Position numbers and translations under genes: made by a program. From Pedobacter sp. (GTDB taxonomy: Bacteria; Bacteroidota; Bacteroidia; Sphingobacteriales; Sphingobacteriaceae), in contig JACMPF010000229.1 of NCBI GenBank assembly GCA_014377665.1, positions 1 to 36,424 on the forward strand: a DNA stretch of 36,424 nucleotides, read 5' to 3'. Below the pieces are notes generated by a model. That model made no database searches. It was given only the letters and a program-made list of their open reading frames with translations, and was not told where the DNA came from. Positions 15,548 to 25,307 of the stretch are shown here, piece after piece. Numbering within the stretch: the stretch's first letter is position 1; every line of letters begins with the position of its first letter.

Positions 15548-17940
15548 ATAAGCTTGTTTTTATGTGCATACGCGCGCGCTGCAATTGTGGTGAATAATAT
15601 GATAGTTATGGTGCTTAAAGGCATTAGTATTGCAGCAATCAGTGGAGATAGCATTCCCTGGACGGCGAAGAATAGTCCAGTAATATTATAAGTGAGTGAT
15701 ATCGCGAATGACATATAGATCACTTTAACCGCGTCTTTCGCAAGCTGAATAAATTGTGGTATTTTTTGAAAAAATTTACCATCAAGCACTGCATCACAAC
15801 TGGGTGAAAAGTTATTGATGTTGTCTGTGACTGCTATCCCGATATTGCTTTGCTTTAGTGCTCCTGAATCATTTAGTCCATCGCCGATCATTGCCACCTT
15901 TTTTCCTTCATCCTGAAGCTTGGTCACGTAATCCAGTTTGTTTTGTGGTGACTGATTAAAGTGCAGTGCGTCCGGATCTTGGAAAAAGGGTACTAAAGCA
16001 TTTGATTCCCGGTTGCTATCTCCAGATAGGAGATAGGTATTTGCCCAGATAGCGAGGTTTAAAATCACCTCCTTGAATCCCGTTCTCCACTGTTGTTTGA
16101 TTTGGAAATAACCAAGGTAATCGTTGTTGATGATGATGTGAGTGGTGGTGCTATTTGGCGAGTTTTTCAGTGGAAGACCAAGGAATGCGGAACTTCCCAA
16201 TTTCACAATATTTCCATTGATTGTTCCACTGATGCCCCTGCCAGTTTTTTCTGTATACTTATCTACCTGATAATGTAGAGGTTTATTAAGGTATTTGCAC
16301 AGCTCACGGCTCAATGGGTGTCCTGAGTTGCGGGCAAGATCATTAACCAGCTGTGTTTGCGTATCGTTGATGTGGCCGACAAAGGTTAGGCCCTGGGCAT
16401 CGGGATTGGTAATGGTACCTGTCTTATCGAATACGAAAGTATTTACCCTTGCCAGCTCTTCAACTATTGCAGTATTTTTTAGATAAAAACCATTTTTATC
16501 AAACACGCTGATTATAGCTGCAAGCGTGAAAGGAGAGCTGAGTGCAAGTGCACAAGGGCAGGCAATGATAAGTACGGCAGTAAAGGAAGCGAGTGCCTTT
16601 GTCGGATCGCTGAAAGACCAGAAGAGCGCGGAGCCGAAAGCTACCATTAGCAGAACAACACTGAAGTACTTACTAGCCGTATCACTGAATGTTTTGATGG
16701 CATTCTTTGGATGTTGAAAAGTATCGTTGTTCCACAGTTGTGTAAGGTAGCTTTGGGCTACTGGTTTTATAACCTCCATTTCCAGGACACCTCCAAGCTG
16801 GCGACCACCAGCGTAAATGATTTCTCCATATACTTTTTTTACTGGTACTGATTCTCCGGTTACGAAACTAAAATCGATTTCTGCTTCCCCGTTTAGAAGA
16901 ATAGCATCTGCAGGTATGATTTCCTGACTTCTAATTAAAATACGATCGCCTTTTTTTAAGTCGGATAAAGGGATTGGCTTTTCTATATTGTTGTTGATCG
17001 TTGTTACGGCTACAGGAAAGTAAGAACGGTAATCCCTTTCGAAAGAGATATGGTTAAAAGTTCTCTGTTGCATCCATTTGCCAATTAGGAGAAAGAATAC
17101 TAATCCACTCAGTGTATCAACAAAACCTGGTCCAGTTTGTAGCAGGATTTCATATACGGAACGTACGAACATTACAGTAATGCCAAGGGCAAGGGGAAAG
17201 TCTAGGTTAAGTCGTCTTGCCTTTAAGTTGTTGAACGCTGATTTGAAATAGTCGATCCCGCTGAAACACACAACAGGAACCGAGAAAGCAAGATTCAGCC
17301 AGCCGAAGAACAGTTTAAAGTTGGCATCTAAAGCAGTTAAGCCAAAATATTCCGGGAAGCTGAGCAGCATCACATTCCCAAAGCAGAATCCTGCGACAGC
17401 GATTTTAATAATCAGTTTCCGTTCGGGTTTGCTGTTCTGGTTCTCCTTAACAACATCTTGAAGGCTGGTAATTGGCGCATAACCTATGGCAGCTAGAGTT
17501 TCGACAATTTCTTTTAAGGATGCGGTGGAGTTTTTAAAGGTAATGATTACCTGTTTTTTTAGAAAGTCGACCCTTGAGCCTGATATTGCAGGTTTCAATT
17601 GGTGGAGATTTTCTAATAACCAGATGCAGGAGCTACAATGGATAGCAGGGATATATAGGGTGATTACCGTGACTTTGTCATCTTGATAATCCACAAGTTT
17701 ATTGACTATTTCTTCTACGTCGAGGTAGGCAAAGTCCGATTGTCCTTTGTTTTGAGTTTGACCTGGGATGTCATTATATACATAATATCCTGCAAGGTCA
17801 TGACTTTTTAAAACCTGATAAACAGTTTTACAGCCCAGACAGCAGAAGCCCTTCCCATCTGCTTGATAAAGGTCAGAAACAATGTCCTCACCACAGTGAA
17901 AACATTGCGCTTTCGTTAAGATTTCGCTTTCGTTTAACAT
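15544..17940 (-). CDS. ccoI: Copper-transporting P-type ATPase for cbb3 assembly
   Basis: This 798-aa pump has an N-terminal Cys module (C13-x2-C16 and C33-C34-x2-C37), then an HMA-like domain with CSSC near 99-102. Core motifs are CPC at C461-P462-C463, the phosphorylated D505 in DKTGTIT, and GDGLND near the end. The pattern is the CcoI/FixI type, which exports copper to the periplasm for cbb3 assembly. It is the first gene of the operon, and an FNR/FixK-like box lies 69-82 bases upstream. Confidence 0.95.
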   Translation of the reverse strand: MLNESEILTKAQCFHCGEDIVSDLYQADGKGFCCLGCKTVYQVLKSHDLAGYYVYNDIPGQTQNKGQSDFAYLDVEEIVNKLVDYQDDKVTVITLYIPAIHCSSCIWLLENLHQLKPAISGSRVDFLKKQVIITFKNSTASLKEIVETLAAIGYAPITSLQDVVKENQNSKPERKLIIKIAVAGFCFGNVMLLSFPEYFGLTALDANFKLFFGWLNLAFSVPVVCFSGIDYFKSAFNNLKARRLNLDFPLALGITVMFVRSVYEILLQTGPGFVDTLSGLVFFLLIGKWMQQRTFNHISFERDYRSYFPVAVTTINNNIEKPIPLSDLKKGDRILIRSQEIIPADAILLNGEAEIDFSFVTGESVPVKKVYGEIIYAGGRQLGGVLEMEVIKPVAQSYLTQLWNNDTFQHPKNAIKTFSDTASKYFSVVLLMVAFGSALFWSFSDPTKALASFTAVLIIACPCALALSSPFTLAAIISVFDKNGFYLKNTAIVEELARVNTFVFDKTGTITNPDAQGLTFVGHINDTQTQLVNDLARNSGHPLSRELCKYLNKPLHYQVDKYTEKTGRGISGTINGNIVKLGSSAFLGLPLKNSPNSTTTHIIINNDYLGYFQIKQQWRTGFKEVILNLAIWANTYLLSGDSNRESNALVPFFQDPDALHFNQSPQNKLDYVTKLQDEGKKVAMIGDGLNDSGALKQSNIGIAVTDNINNFSPSCDAVLDGKFFQKIPQFIQLAKDAVKVIYMSFAISLTYNITGLFFAVQGMLSPLIAAILMPLSTITIILFTTIAARAYAHKNKLI

Positions 17941-18008
17941 GCCACTTTCTATGATTCAAAAGTGGTTGGAAAGAGGTCATTACGAAATGATATGAGTTAG
18001 GTTAAATA

Positions 18009-18022
18009 GTGACCCCGGTCAT
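18009..18022. promoter_or_regulatory. FNR/FixK-like box upstream of the cco operon
   Basis: GTGAC-cccg-GTCAT contains the perfect palindrome TGAC-cccg-GTCA. With ccoI starting at 17940, a start of transcription near 17974 would place the box at -41.5, the usual activator position. The A/T-rich stretch TATCATTTCG (minus strand, about 17992-17983) lies where the -7 element would be. Likely ligand: the regulator at 6897-7949. Confidence 0.65.
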
Positions 18023-18030
18023 TTAATTTG

Positions 18031-19014
18031 TTATTTGATTGGACTTGCAGCTATCCCTTCGAAGGTTATTCTTACTGGTTTTATCAATCCGTTCTCATCA
18101 AATTCCATTTTTTCAATGCAAGTAACGCGGTGATTACCATTGGTTTCACCTAAGGGTCTACGGTGATAAATGATATAGTATTCGCCAGTTTTTGGGTTCT
18201 GAATCACAGAATTGTGACCTGCACCGGTAGCGATGCTTGGATCTTGTTTCAGAATTTTATCGATACGCTTGAATGGACCTAATGGGGAATCAGCCATTGC
18301 ATAAGCGACTGAATAATTAGGGCCTGTCCATCCACCTTCAGACCACATAAAGTAGTATTTTCCGTTTCTTATAAACATGAAAGCACCTTCTACATAACCT
18401 TTTGGTGTCACCTCTTTGTACGTTGTTCCATCAGGGAATGGGATGATACTTTTGAAGTCGTCACTTAACTTAACCACGTTACAGTGAGACCACCCTCCAT
18501 AAAAAAGGTAGTATTGTCCGTCCTTGTCTTTGAATACATATTGATCAATAGGTTGTGCATCATTGTGAAATGCGTCAATAAGGGGTTTGCCGATATGGTC
18601 TTTAAAGGGGCCGCTTGGTTTGTTTGAAACTGCTACACCAATACCTCCAAGTTCCTTATTGTTCTGAATGTCGTTGGCACCGAAGAACAAATAATATTTA
18701 TTCCCTTTTTTAGTAATAGAAGGTGCCCACATTGCTTTGTTGGCCCATTTAATATTATCCTTAGTTAAAACATTTGCATGTTTTGTCCAGTTTACCAAGT
18801 CTTTCGAGCTGAATGCATCCATGAAAATCTGTTCCTCATATTTTGCAGAAAAAGTTGGATATATCCAGTACTCTTTTCCAAATATTGCACCTTCTGGATC
18901 AGCGTACCACCCTTTGAATAAAGGGTTCCCAGAGGTTTTTGGTTCTGTGGCTTTCTGGGAAAAACCTGATAAAGTCAGCGACGCAATGCACATGGTTAAT
19001 ATTGTTTTTTTCAT
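18031..19014 (-). CDS. Secreted glycoside hydrolase family 43 enzyme
   Basis: The 327-aa protein has a signal peptide (1-19, cleavage near GFSQ). It forms one five-bladed propeller of the GH43 type with the three expected acids: D39 in WYADPEG (general base), D157 in PIDQYVF (pKa modulator) and E209 in YVEGAFMF (general acid). The family cleaves alpha-L-arabinosides or beta-D-xylosides with inversion. It has no carbohydrate-binding module and is close to a single-domain arabinofuranosidase/xylosidase. It is divergent from the fusion at 19119. No SusC/SusD genes are near. Exact substrate uncertain. Confidence 0.88.
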   Translation of the reverse strand: MKKTILTMCIASLTLSGFSQKATEPKTSGNPLFKGWYADPEGAIFGKEYWIYPTFSAKYEEQIFMDAFSSKDLVNWTKHANVLTKDNIKWANKAMWAPSITKKGNKYYLFFGANDIQNNKELGGIGVAVSNKPSGPFKDHIGKPLIDAFHNDAQPIDQYVFKDKDGQYYLFYGGWSHCNVVKLSDDFKSIIPFPDGTTYKEVTPKGYVEGAFMFIRNGKYYFMWSEGGWTGPNYSVAYAMADSPLGPFKRIDKILKQDPSIATGAGHNSVIQNPKTGEYYIIYHRRPLGETNGNHRVTCIEKMEFDENGLIKPVRITFEGIAASPIK

Positions 19015-19118
19015 TATGTGTGTTTAGTAGGTGTTTAAGCACTATTGTTGCCTTCGAAGTTATCATTTTATTTATGTGTTTTTATTAACCTCGTTAGAAA
19101 TTTAGCGATATTGGCCAG

Positions 19119-21185
19119 GTGAGTTACAAAATAATCATTCGGGTTTTTCTGGTTTTACCTTTTCTGTGTTTACTTTCATTTAGGTCTGAAAAAAAACCAT
19201 CAACTTCATTAGCGATTTTGCAAAAAGGCAAACATATCGTTTGGGATCAACAAACGCTTCGAAAAGTTTCATCCTCTGAAGCTGGGAGATCCAACGGTTA
19301 TGGTCGGATTATTCAATTAGCTGATAAATCTTTAATTTGCGTTTATGAATCAGCTGGAAATACGGTTGCTGTTACAAGTAACGATCTAGGAGCCAGCTGG
19401 TCTTCCACCACAACGATTGCTGCCCGTCATGATGGTATAAGTATGGCTGTTCCAGACCTTCTTCAATTGCGCAGTGGGAAGTTGATCGTTTTTTACAATC
19501 CAAGACCTGGTCAAAAATCTCTGGAGAAGAAGTTCGGCATTAGATGTAAAATGAGCGATGACGGTGGGAAAAACTGGTCGGCCGAACAATCACTCTACGA
19601 CGCCGACTGGCAGTTCGAAAATGGATGCTGGGAGCCTTCGGCGGTTCAACTTCCTAATGGGGAGATTCAATTGTTCTTTGCAAATGAATCGGACTATAGA
19701 AAGTCTAATGAGCAGAATATTTCCATGCTGCGGTCGGCAGATAACGGTGTTAGCTGGACCAAGGAACGAGAGGTCGTAAGTTTTAGAAAAGGATTCAGGG
19801 ATGGCATGCCAGTACCCATATTGTTAAATAACCAACAGGAGGTTGTGTTTGCAATTGAAGATAATAGCTCTGGAAACTTCAAGCCCTATATTATAAGGAG
19901 TAGCTTGCGAGATAATTGGTCTGCGCTGGTGAATGGCCGTAACGATAATCGTAGCTACGCGTTAGCAGAAAAAATTGATAATAAAATTTATGCCGGAGCG
20001 CCTTACCTGCGACAGTTGAAAAGTGGTGAGACAATACTTTCTTATCAAGGTACAGAAGGAAGGATCAACATGATGCAGCGTGCTGATATGAAAGTGGTAA
20101 TAGGTGATCAATATGCGAGAAATTTTGGAGCTAAGTCTGTACCATTTCTTATTCCTGCTGATAAATCTTGCCTATGGAATAGCCTTTCTATATTGGACGA
20201 TGATACCATCATCGCGATTACCAGTACGAATGCTCATTCAGATAGGAGCGAAATTTGGATGATTAAGGGGCGTTTGGTGTCCGACGAAGAAAATGACAGT
20301 AAAATTTTATTGATGGCTGATCCAACGGTTTTTCTGGATAAAGGAACCTATTATTTATATGGTACAAGTAGTAACAAAGGATTTCAATCCTATGTTTCTA
20401 GTGATTTGAAAAACTGGTCAGCGCCTAAAGATTTAAATGGTGCAATGGTATTGAGAAAGGGTGAGGCATTTGGCAATGGAGGTTTTTGGGCACCTCAGGT
20501 TTTTAAGCATAAAGAGTTGTATTATATGGCCTATACAGCAGATGAGCAGATTGCTATTGCGACGAGCAGTAGTCCGCTGGGACCATTTAAACAAAAGGTT
20601 TTGAAATCGCTATCCGGTACAGGAAAGCAGATTGATCCTTATCTCTACTTTGATGGGAATGGAAAAGTATATCTCTACCATGTAAAGCTCCAAACCGGCA
20701 ATCGGATTTTTGTTGTTGAAATGAAAGCAGACTTATCTGATGTTATTTTGGGCACGGAAAAGGAATGTATTTCAGGTACCGACTTTTGGGAGAACACAGA
20801 GCGGACGGGATGGCCTGTTACGGAAGGTCCTACCGTTGTAAAGCACAATAACCTTTACTATTTAATCTACTCTGCAAATGATTTTAGAAGTAAAGATTAT
20901 GCCGTGGGTTATGCGACTTCCTGGTCACCCTTGGGGCCATGGCAAAAATATTCTGGCAATCCGATTATATCACGGATAAAGCTGGGGTTGAATGGGAGCG
21001 GACATGGAGACTTATTTACTGATAAGAAAGGTGCTTTGAAGTATGTTTTACATGTGCATAATTCAAATGTGAAAGTTTCTCCGCGGGCGACAGGTTTGAT
21101 TGGAATCAAGTTTAGAAAAGTAGCTGAAGGGGATGACATTTTAGAAGTAGACTCTACAAGTTTTAAATTGCTGAAACTGAACTGA
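19119..21185 (+). CDS. GH93-like plus GH43 two-propeller glycosidase fusion
   Basis: The frame starts with GTG at 19119; an in-frame stop at 19095 and no ATG leave no better start. A hydrophobic signal (about 4-21) is followed by a six-bladed sialidase-fold domain (about 35-388) with three Asp-boxes SxDxGxxW at 87-94, 146-153 and 206-213. Its layout recalls GH93 exo-arabinanases. A second domain (about 395-685) is GH43 with D401 (MADPTVF), D506 (IDPYLYF) and E569 (VTEGPTV). Both domains look catalytically complete. Together they would act on arabinan side chains and backbone outside the cytoplasm. The GH93 assignment is less sure than the GH43. Confidence 0.8.
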   Translation: MSYKIIIRVFLVLPFLCLLSFRSEKKPSTSLAILQKGKHIVWDQQTLRKVSSSEAGRSNGYGRIIQLADKSLICVYESAGNTVAVTSNDLGASWSSTTTIAARHDGISMAVPDLLQLRSGKLIVFYNPRPGQKSLEKKFGIRCKMSDDGGKNWSAEQSLYDADWQFENGCWEPSAVQLPNGEIQLFFANESDYRKSNEQNISMLRSADNGVSWTKEREVVSFRKGFRDGMPVPILLNNQQEVVFAIEDNSSGNFKPYIIRSSLRDNWSALVNGRNDNRSYALAEKIDNKIYAGAPYLRQLKSGETILSYQGTEGRINMMQRADMKVVIGDQYARNFGAKSVPFLIPADKSCLWNSLSILDDDTIIAITSTNAHSDRSEIWMIKGRLVSDEENDSKILLMADPTVFLDKGTYYLYGTSSNKGFQSYVSSDLKNWSAPKDLNGAMVLRKGEAFGNGGFWAPQVFKHKELYYMAYTADEQIAIATSSSPLGPFKQKVLKSLSGTGKQIDPYLYFDGNGKVYLYHVKLQTGNRIFVVEMKADLSDVILGTEKECISGTDFWENTERTGWPVTEGPTVVKHNNLYYLIYSANDFRSKDYAVGYATSWSPLGPWQKYSGNPIISRIKLGLNGSGHGDLFTDKKGALKYVLHVHNSNVKVSPRATGLIGIKFRKVAEGDDILEVDSTSFKLLKLN

Positions 21186-21301
21186 TCAAACGCTTTGTGA
21201 GGGTTGTTGGAATCAACTCTTGCTACTTACGGTTAAAAAGCCTTAATTTTATAAAATATTTGGAAAGCTCCTATGGGAGATTTAATCGATAAATAGTAGA
21301 T

Positions 21302-22552
21302 ATGAAAAGAGTAGTTGTAACTGGTTTAGGTGCCGTGACCCCCTTGGGTAATACTGTAAATGAATTTTGGGAAAACATAGTTGCCGGAAAGAGTGGTGTT
21401 TCGGCAATAACCAAATTCGATACTTCCAAGTTTAAAACCAAATTTGCTGCAGAGGTTAAAGACTTCGATGCTACGGCTTATATTGACAAAAAAGAACTAA
21501 AGAAATACGATTTATACACACAATATGCTATTGCTGCCAGCGACCAAGCGATTAAAGATGCAGGATTAGATTTCGAAGCGATGCCGGAAGTAGATCGTTA
21601 TGAAGTTGGTGTTATTTGGGCATCAGGAAACGGCGGAATCGGGACTTTCGAACAACAATTGAAGGAATACCATTTAGGTGATGGCACTCCAAGATTTAGC
21701 CCTTATTTCATTCCTAAAATGATTGTCGATATTGCTGCTGGTGTTATTTCCATCCGTCATAAGTTACATGGGCCGAACTACGCAACGGTTTCTGCTTGTG
21801 CGTCCTCAAATACAGCGATTATCAGTGCGTTTGATACCATCAGATTAGGTAAGGCTACTATAATGGTAGCTGGTGGTTCTGAAGCTGCAATAACAGAATC
21901 ATCTGTTGGTGGATTTAATTCGGCACACGCACTATCGAAAAGAAATGATGATCCACAGACTGCTTCACGTCCTTTCGATGTGGATAGAGATGGTTTTGTA
22001 ATTGGTGAAGGTGCTGGAGCGTTGATCCTAGAAGATCTTGATCATGCAATTGCCAGAGGTGCACATATATATGCTGAAATGGTTGGTGGCGGTATGGCCG
22101 CTGATGCCTACCATCTAACAGGTACGCCTCCAGACGGATTAGGCGCTTCGTTAGGAATCTCCAAAGCGTTGGCCGATGCAGGTATTTCTCCGGATAAAAT
22201 TGACTATATAAATGCACATGCTACATCAACTGGTTTAGGAGATGTTGGTGAACTAAATGGCATCAAGAAAATATTCGGCGAGTTGCAGGTTGCAATCAGT
22301 GCTACAAAATCAATGACTGGCCATCTGCTAGGTGGGGCTGGTGCTATTGAAAGCGTAATTAGTATCCTTTCAATCGTCAATGACACTATACCTGGAACGA
22401 TCAATACTCAAACACTTGATCCTGAGATTCCTGAAGGTTTAAATATCATACTTGGTAAGTCACTTAAACAACAGGTGAATTACGTTTTAAATAATACTTT
22501 TGGATTTGGAGGCCATACTGCTACATCAATATTCAAAAAGTATCAGGGTTAA
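21302..22552 (+). CDS. fabF: Beta-ketoacyl-ACP synthase II
   Basis: The 416-aa condensing enzyme has the complete C-H-H triad: C166 (ACASSNTA), H306 (NAHATST) and H341 (TGHLLGGAGA). It extends acyl-ACP with malonyl-ACP in fatty acid synthesis. Length and the start MKRVVVTGLGAVTPLG are standard for FabF. No acpP gene is adjacent, in contrast to the usual acpP-fabF pair, so it may be a second copy. An acyl-CoA carboxylase subunit follows 55 bases downstream. Confidence 0.93.
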   Translation: MKRVVVTGLGAVTPLGNTVNEFWENIVAGKSGVSAITKFDTSKFKTKFAAEVKDFDATAYIDKKELKKYDLYTQYAIAASDQAIKDAGLDFEAMPEVDRYEVGVIWASGNGGIGTFEQQLKEYHLGDGTPRFSPYFIPKMIVDIAAGVISIRHKLHGPNYATVSACASSNTAIISAFDTIRLGKATIMVAGGSEAAITESSVGGFNSAHALSKRNDDPQTASRPFDVDRDGFVIGEGAGALILEDLDHAIARGAHIYAEMVGGGMAADAYHLTGTPPDGLGASLGISKALADAGISPDKIDYINAHATSTGLGDVGELNGIKKIFGELQVAISATKSMTGHLLGGAGAIESVISILSIVNDTIPGTINTQTLDPEIPEGLNIILGKSLKQQVNYVLNNTFGFGGHTATSIFKKYQG

Positions 22553-22607
22553 TTACTGGCTTTTAATGGCCAAATACTTTTCTAAACACCTTTGATCGCC
22601 AAACTAT

Positions 22608-24236
22608 ATGGATATAGAATTCAACAAAAACGAGGATGTTAACAAACAGTCGGTTTATGAGCTCAAAACAAAGCTCAAGAAAATATACCAAGGGGGAGGA
22701 GAGAAAAGTGCTGCTAAACAAAGGGAGAAAGGCAAATTACTTGCGCGCGAGCGTGTCGCCTATTTAATTGATGACGAAACAGACTTTCTGGAAGTTGGTG
22801 CTTTCGCCGCAGATGGAATGTATGCAGAGCAGGGCGGTTGCCCTTCCGCAGGCGTAGTTTGCGGAATTGGATATGTCTCTGGCCGACAATGCATGATTGT
22901 AGCGAATGATGCTACGGTTAAAGCGGGTGCCTGGTTTCCAATGACCGCTAAAAAGAACCTTCGTGCGCAGGAAATTGCGATGGAGAACAGATTACCTGTT
23001 ATTTATCTGGTGGATAGTGCAGGGGTTTATCTTCCAATGCAGGACGAGATCTTTCCTGATAAAGAGCATTTTGGGCGGATGTTCAGAAATAATGCGATCA
23101 TGTCATCCGAAGGAATTGTTCAGATCTCTGCAATAATGGGATCTTGTGTTGCTGGAGGGGCATATCTGCCTATTATGAGCGACGAGGCAATGATTGTAGA
23201 AGGCACAGGATCTGTGTTCCTTGCTGGATCTTATCTTGTTAAATCAGCAATTGGTGAGGCGGTTGACAACGAAACATTAGGTGGTGCGACCACACATTGC
23301 GAGATATCAGGAGTTACCGACTATAAACATCCTAATGACCAGGCTTGTCTGGATAGTATAAAAAAAATAATGAGTATGATCGGAGCGCCCGAAAGAGCGG
23401 GCTTTGACCGTATAAAGGCTGCGTTGCCTAAAGCAGATCAGCAAGAAATCTATGGCCTTTTGCCGAATAGTAGAGAGAAGCCGTATGACATGCTGGAGGT
23501 CATTCATAGGCTGGTGGACAACTCTGAGTTTGAAGAATATAAAAAGCTTTACGGCCAAAGCATTATTTGTGGTTTGGGTAGGATTGACGGATGGGCGGTA
23601 GGTATTGTTGCTAATCAGCGTAAAGTGGTAAAATCCAAAAAAGGCGAGATGCAGTTTGGTGGCGTCATTTATTCAGATAGCGCAGACAAGGCAACTCGTT
23701 TCATCATGAATTGTAATCAGAAGAAGATTCCTTTGGTGTTTTTGCAAGACGTTACCGGTTTTATGGTAGGTACGAGATCAGAGCATGGCGGTATTATTAA
23801 AGACGGCGCAAAAATGGTTAATGCAGTTTCCAACTCTGTCGTGCCCAAGTTTACCATCATTATCGGAAATTCTTATGGTGCAGGTAATTATGCAATGTGC
23901 GGTAAGGCTTATGATCCAAGATTGATTTACGCCTGGCCGACTGCTAAAATTGCGGTAATGGGTGGGGCGCAAGCTGCAAAGGTCTTATTGCAAATACAGG
24001 AGGCTTCTTTGAAGGCAAAAGGAGAGCTTATCACTCCGGAGAATAAAGAAGAGATGCTGAAGGAGGTAACAGATAAATACAATTCGCAAACGACGCCTTA
24101 CTATGCAGCCGCTCGATTATGGGTAGATGGTATCATTGATCCATTAGAAACCAGAAAAGTGATTTCTATGGGTATCGAGGCAGCTAATCAATCGCCGATT
24201 AAAAAGAAGTTTAACGTTGGAGTGATCCAAACCTGA
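22608..24236 (+). CDS. Acyl-CoA carboxylase beta (carboxyltransferase) subunit, methylcrotonyl-CoA type
   Basis: This 542-aa protein shows both carboxyltransferase halves. Oxyanion-type glycine motifs occur as MGSCVAGGAYLP near residue 180 and GNSYGAGNYAM near 420. Segments such as MFRNNAIMSSEGI and GSVFLAGSYLVKSAIGEAV resemble methylcrotonyl-CoA carboxylase beta (leucine breakdown) more than propionyl-CoA carboxylase. The biotin-carboxylase alpha subunit is not in this window, so it must be elsewhere. Substrate is inferred from similarity. Confidence 0.88.
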   Translation: MDIEFNKNEDVNKQSVYELKTKLKKIYQGGGEKSAAKQREKGKLLARERVAYLIDDETDFLEVGAFAADGMYAEQGGCPSAGVVCGIGYVSGRQCMIVANDATVKAGAWFPMTAKKNLRAQEIAMENRLPVIYLVDSAGVYLPMQDEIFPDKEHFGRMFRNNAIMSSEGIVQISAIMGSCVAGGAYLPIMSDEAMIVEGTGSVFLAGSYLVKSAIGEAVDNETLGGATTHCEISGVTDYKHPNDQACLDSIKKIMSMIGAPERAGFDRIKAALPKADQQEIYGLLPNSREKPYDMLEVIHRLVDNSEFEEYKKLYGQSIICGLGRIDGWAVGIVANQRKVVKSKKGEMQFGGVIYSDSADKATRFIMNCNQKKIPLVFLQDVTGFMVGTRSEHGGIIKDGAKMVNAVSNSVVPKFTIIIGNSYGAGNYAMCGKAYDPRLIYAWPTAKIAVMGGAQAAKVLLQIQEASLKAKGELITPENKEEMLKEVTDKYNSQTTPYYAAARLWVDGIIDPLETRKVISMGIEAANQSPIKKKFNVGVIQT

Positions 24237-24286
24237 TCTAATTATATTTCGCTTATCACATTCTCATTGAGGCAGATATTTGTTGC

Positions 24287-24317
24287 TTGATTTGGAATGG
24301 GAGAAAACGTAATTTTG
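24287..24317 (+). promoter_or_regulatory. Bacteroidetes-type promoter of trxB
   Basis: TTG at 24287-24289 and TAATTTTG at 24310-24317 are 20 bases apart, a good match to the TTG-N(19-21)-TAnnTTTG consensus. Transcription would start near 24322, only some 7-16 bases ahead of the ATGs at 24329 and 24338. This rules out the far upstream ATG at 24287 as the start. Confidence 0.6.
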
Positions 24318-24328
24318 TACTTTATACA

Positions 24329-25306
24329 ATGAAAGATATGTCGCAAGAAATAGAACACGTTCCATGTTTAATTATAGGTTCCGGTCCGGCGGGTTACACC
24401 GCTGCGATCTATGCAGCACGCGCTGATCTCAAACCAGTAATGTATACTGGTATGGAACCTGGTGGGCAACTTACTCAGACTACTGATGTAGATAATTTTC
24501 CAGGTTATCCTTCTGGTATAATGGGGCCGGAGATGATGGAAGACTTCCGGAAACAAGCGGAACGATTTGGTACAGATATTCGCTTTGGTTACGTAAGTTC
24601 CGTTGATTTCTCTTCACTTCCACATAAAGTTGTGGTGGATGAGATTAAGACGATCACTGCTGATACCGTGATTATTTCAACTGGTGCTACGGCCAAGTGG
24701 CTTGGGTTACCGAGCGAGCAGAAGTACAATGGTTTTGGAGTATCTGCTTGTGCAGTATGTGACGGATTCTTTTTTAGGGGTCAGGATGTAGCGATTGTTG
24801 GTGCGGGAGATACGGCTGCGGAGGAAGCTACTTATTTAGCTAAGCTTTGTAAAAAAGTTTATATGTTGGTTAGAAGAGATGAATTTAGAGCTTCCAAAGC
24901 AATGGTTCATCGTGTACTAAATACCCCTAATATTGAGGTTGTATATCATACGGAAACTAAAGAAATCTTGGGAAATGGTAAGAATGTAACTGCGATCAGG
25001 GTTTTAAATAATAAGACTGGTGCTGAATCTGACATTCCTGTAGAAGGATTTTTTGTAGCCATAGGTCATAAACCAAATACAGACATCTTTAAGGGATGGT
25101 TGGATATGGATGAAACGGGCTATCTAAAGACTATTCCAGGGTCTACAAAAACAAATGTTGAAGGCGTGTTTGCAAGCGGAGACGTGCAAGATCATTATTA
25201 CAGACAAGCAATAACGGCTGCGGGTTCTGGTTGTATGGCGGCTTTGGATGCGGAACGTTATCTTGCTGCGAGAGAAGATTTGGTTACTCTAAACAGCATT
25301 AGTTAG
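24329..25306 (+). CDS. trxB: Thioredoxin-disulfide reductase
   Basis: From ATG 24329 the protein has 325 aa (a start at 24338 is also possible). It has the FAD site GSGPAGYTAAIYAARA near the N-terminus, the redox pair C141-AV-C144 (SACAVCDGFFF), the NADPH site VGAGDTAAEEA and the FAD-contacting GDVQDHYYRQA. It reduces thioredoxin with NADPH in the cytoplasm. A Bacteroidetes promoter just upstream fixes the start region. One base separates it from the GH20 gene, so the two may be cotranscribed. Confidence 0.95.
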   Translation: MKDMSQEIEHVPCLIIGSGPAGYTAAIYAARADLKPVMYTGMEPGGQLTQTTDVDNFPGYPSGIMGPEMMEDFRKQAERFGTDIRFGYVSSVDFSSLPHKVVVDEIKTITADTVIISTGATAKWLGLPSEQKYNGFGVSACAVCDGFFFRGQDVAIVGAGDTAAEEATYLAKLCKKVYMLVRRDEFRASKAMVHRVLNTPNIEVVYHTETKEILGNGKNVTAIRVLNNKTGAESDIPVEGFFVAIGHKPNTDIFKGWLDMDETGYLKTIPGSTKTNVEGVFASGDVQDHYYRQAITAAGSGCMAALDAERYLAAREDLVTLNSIS

Positions 25307-25307
25307 T

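Noticed and set aside
3730..17940. Nitrogen-fixation island, because of the Fix-type names
   Set aside because: No nif genes are present. The Fix-like proteins belong to oxygen control and cbb3 oxidase assembly.
18031..21185. Polysaccharide utilisation locus
   Set aside because: No SusC/SusD pair, transporter or sensor gene is present near the two glycosidases.
21302..24236. fabF and acyl-CoA carboxylase as part of a polyketide or aryl polyene cluster
   Set aside because: No acyl carrier protein, ketoreductase, dehydratase or ligase genes are nearby; these look like ordinary metabolic genes.
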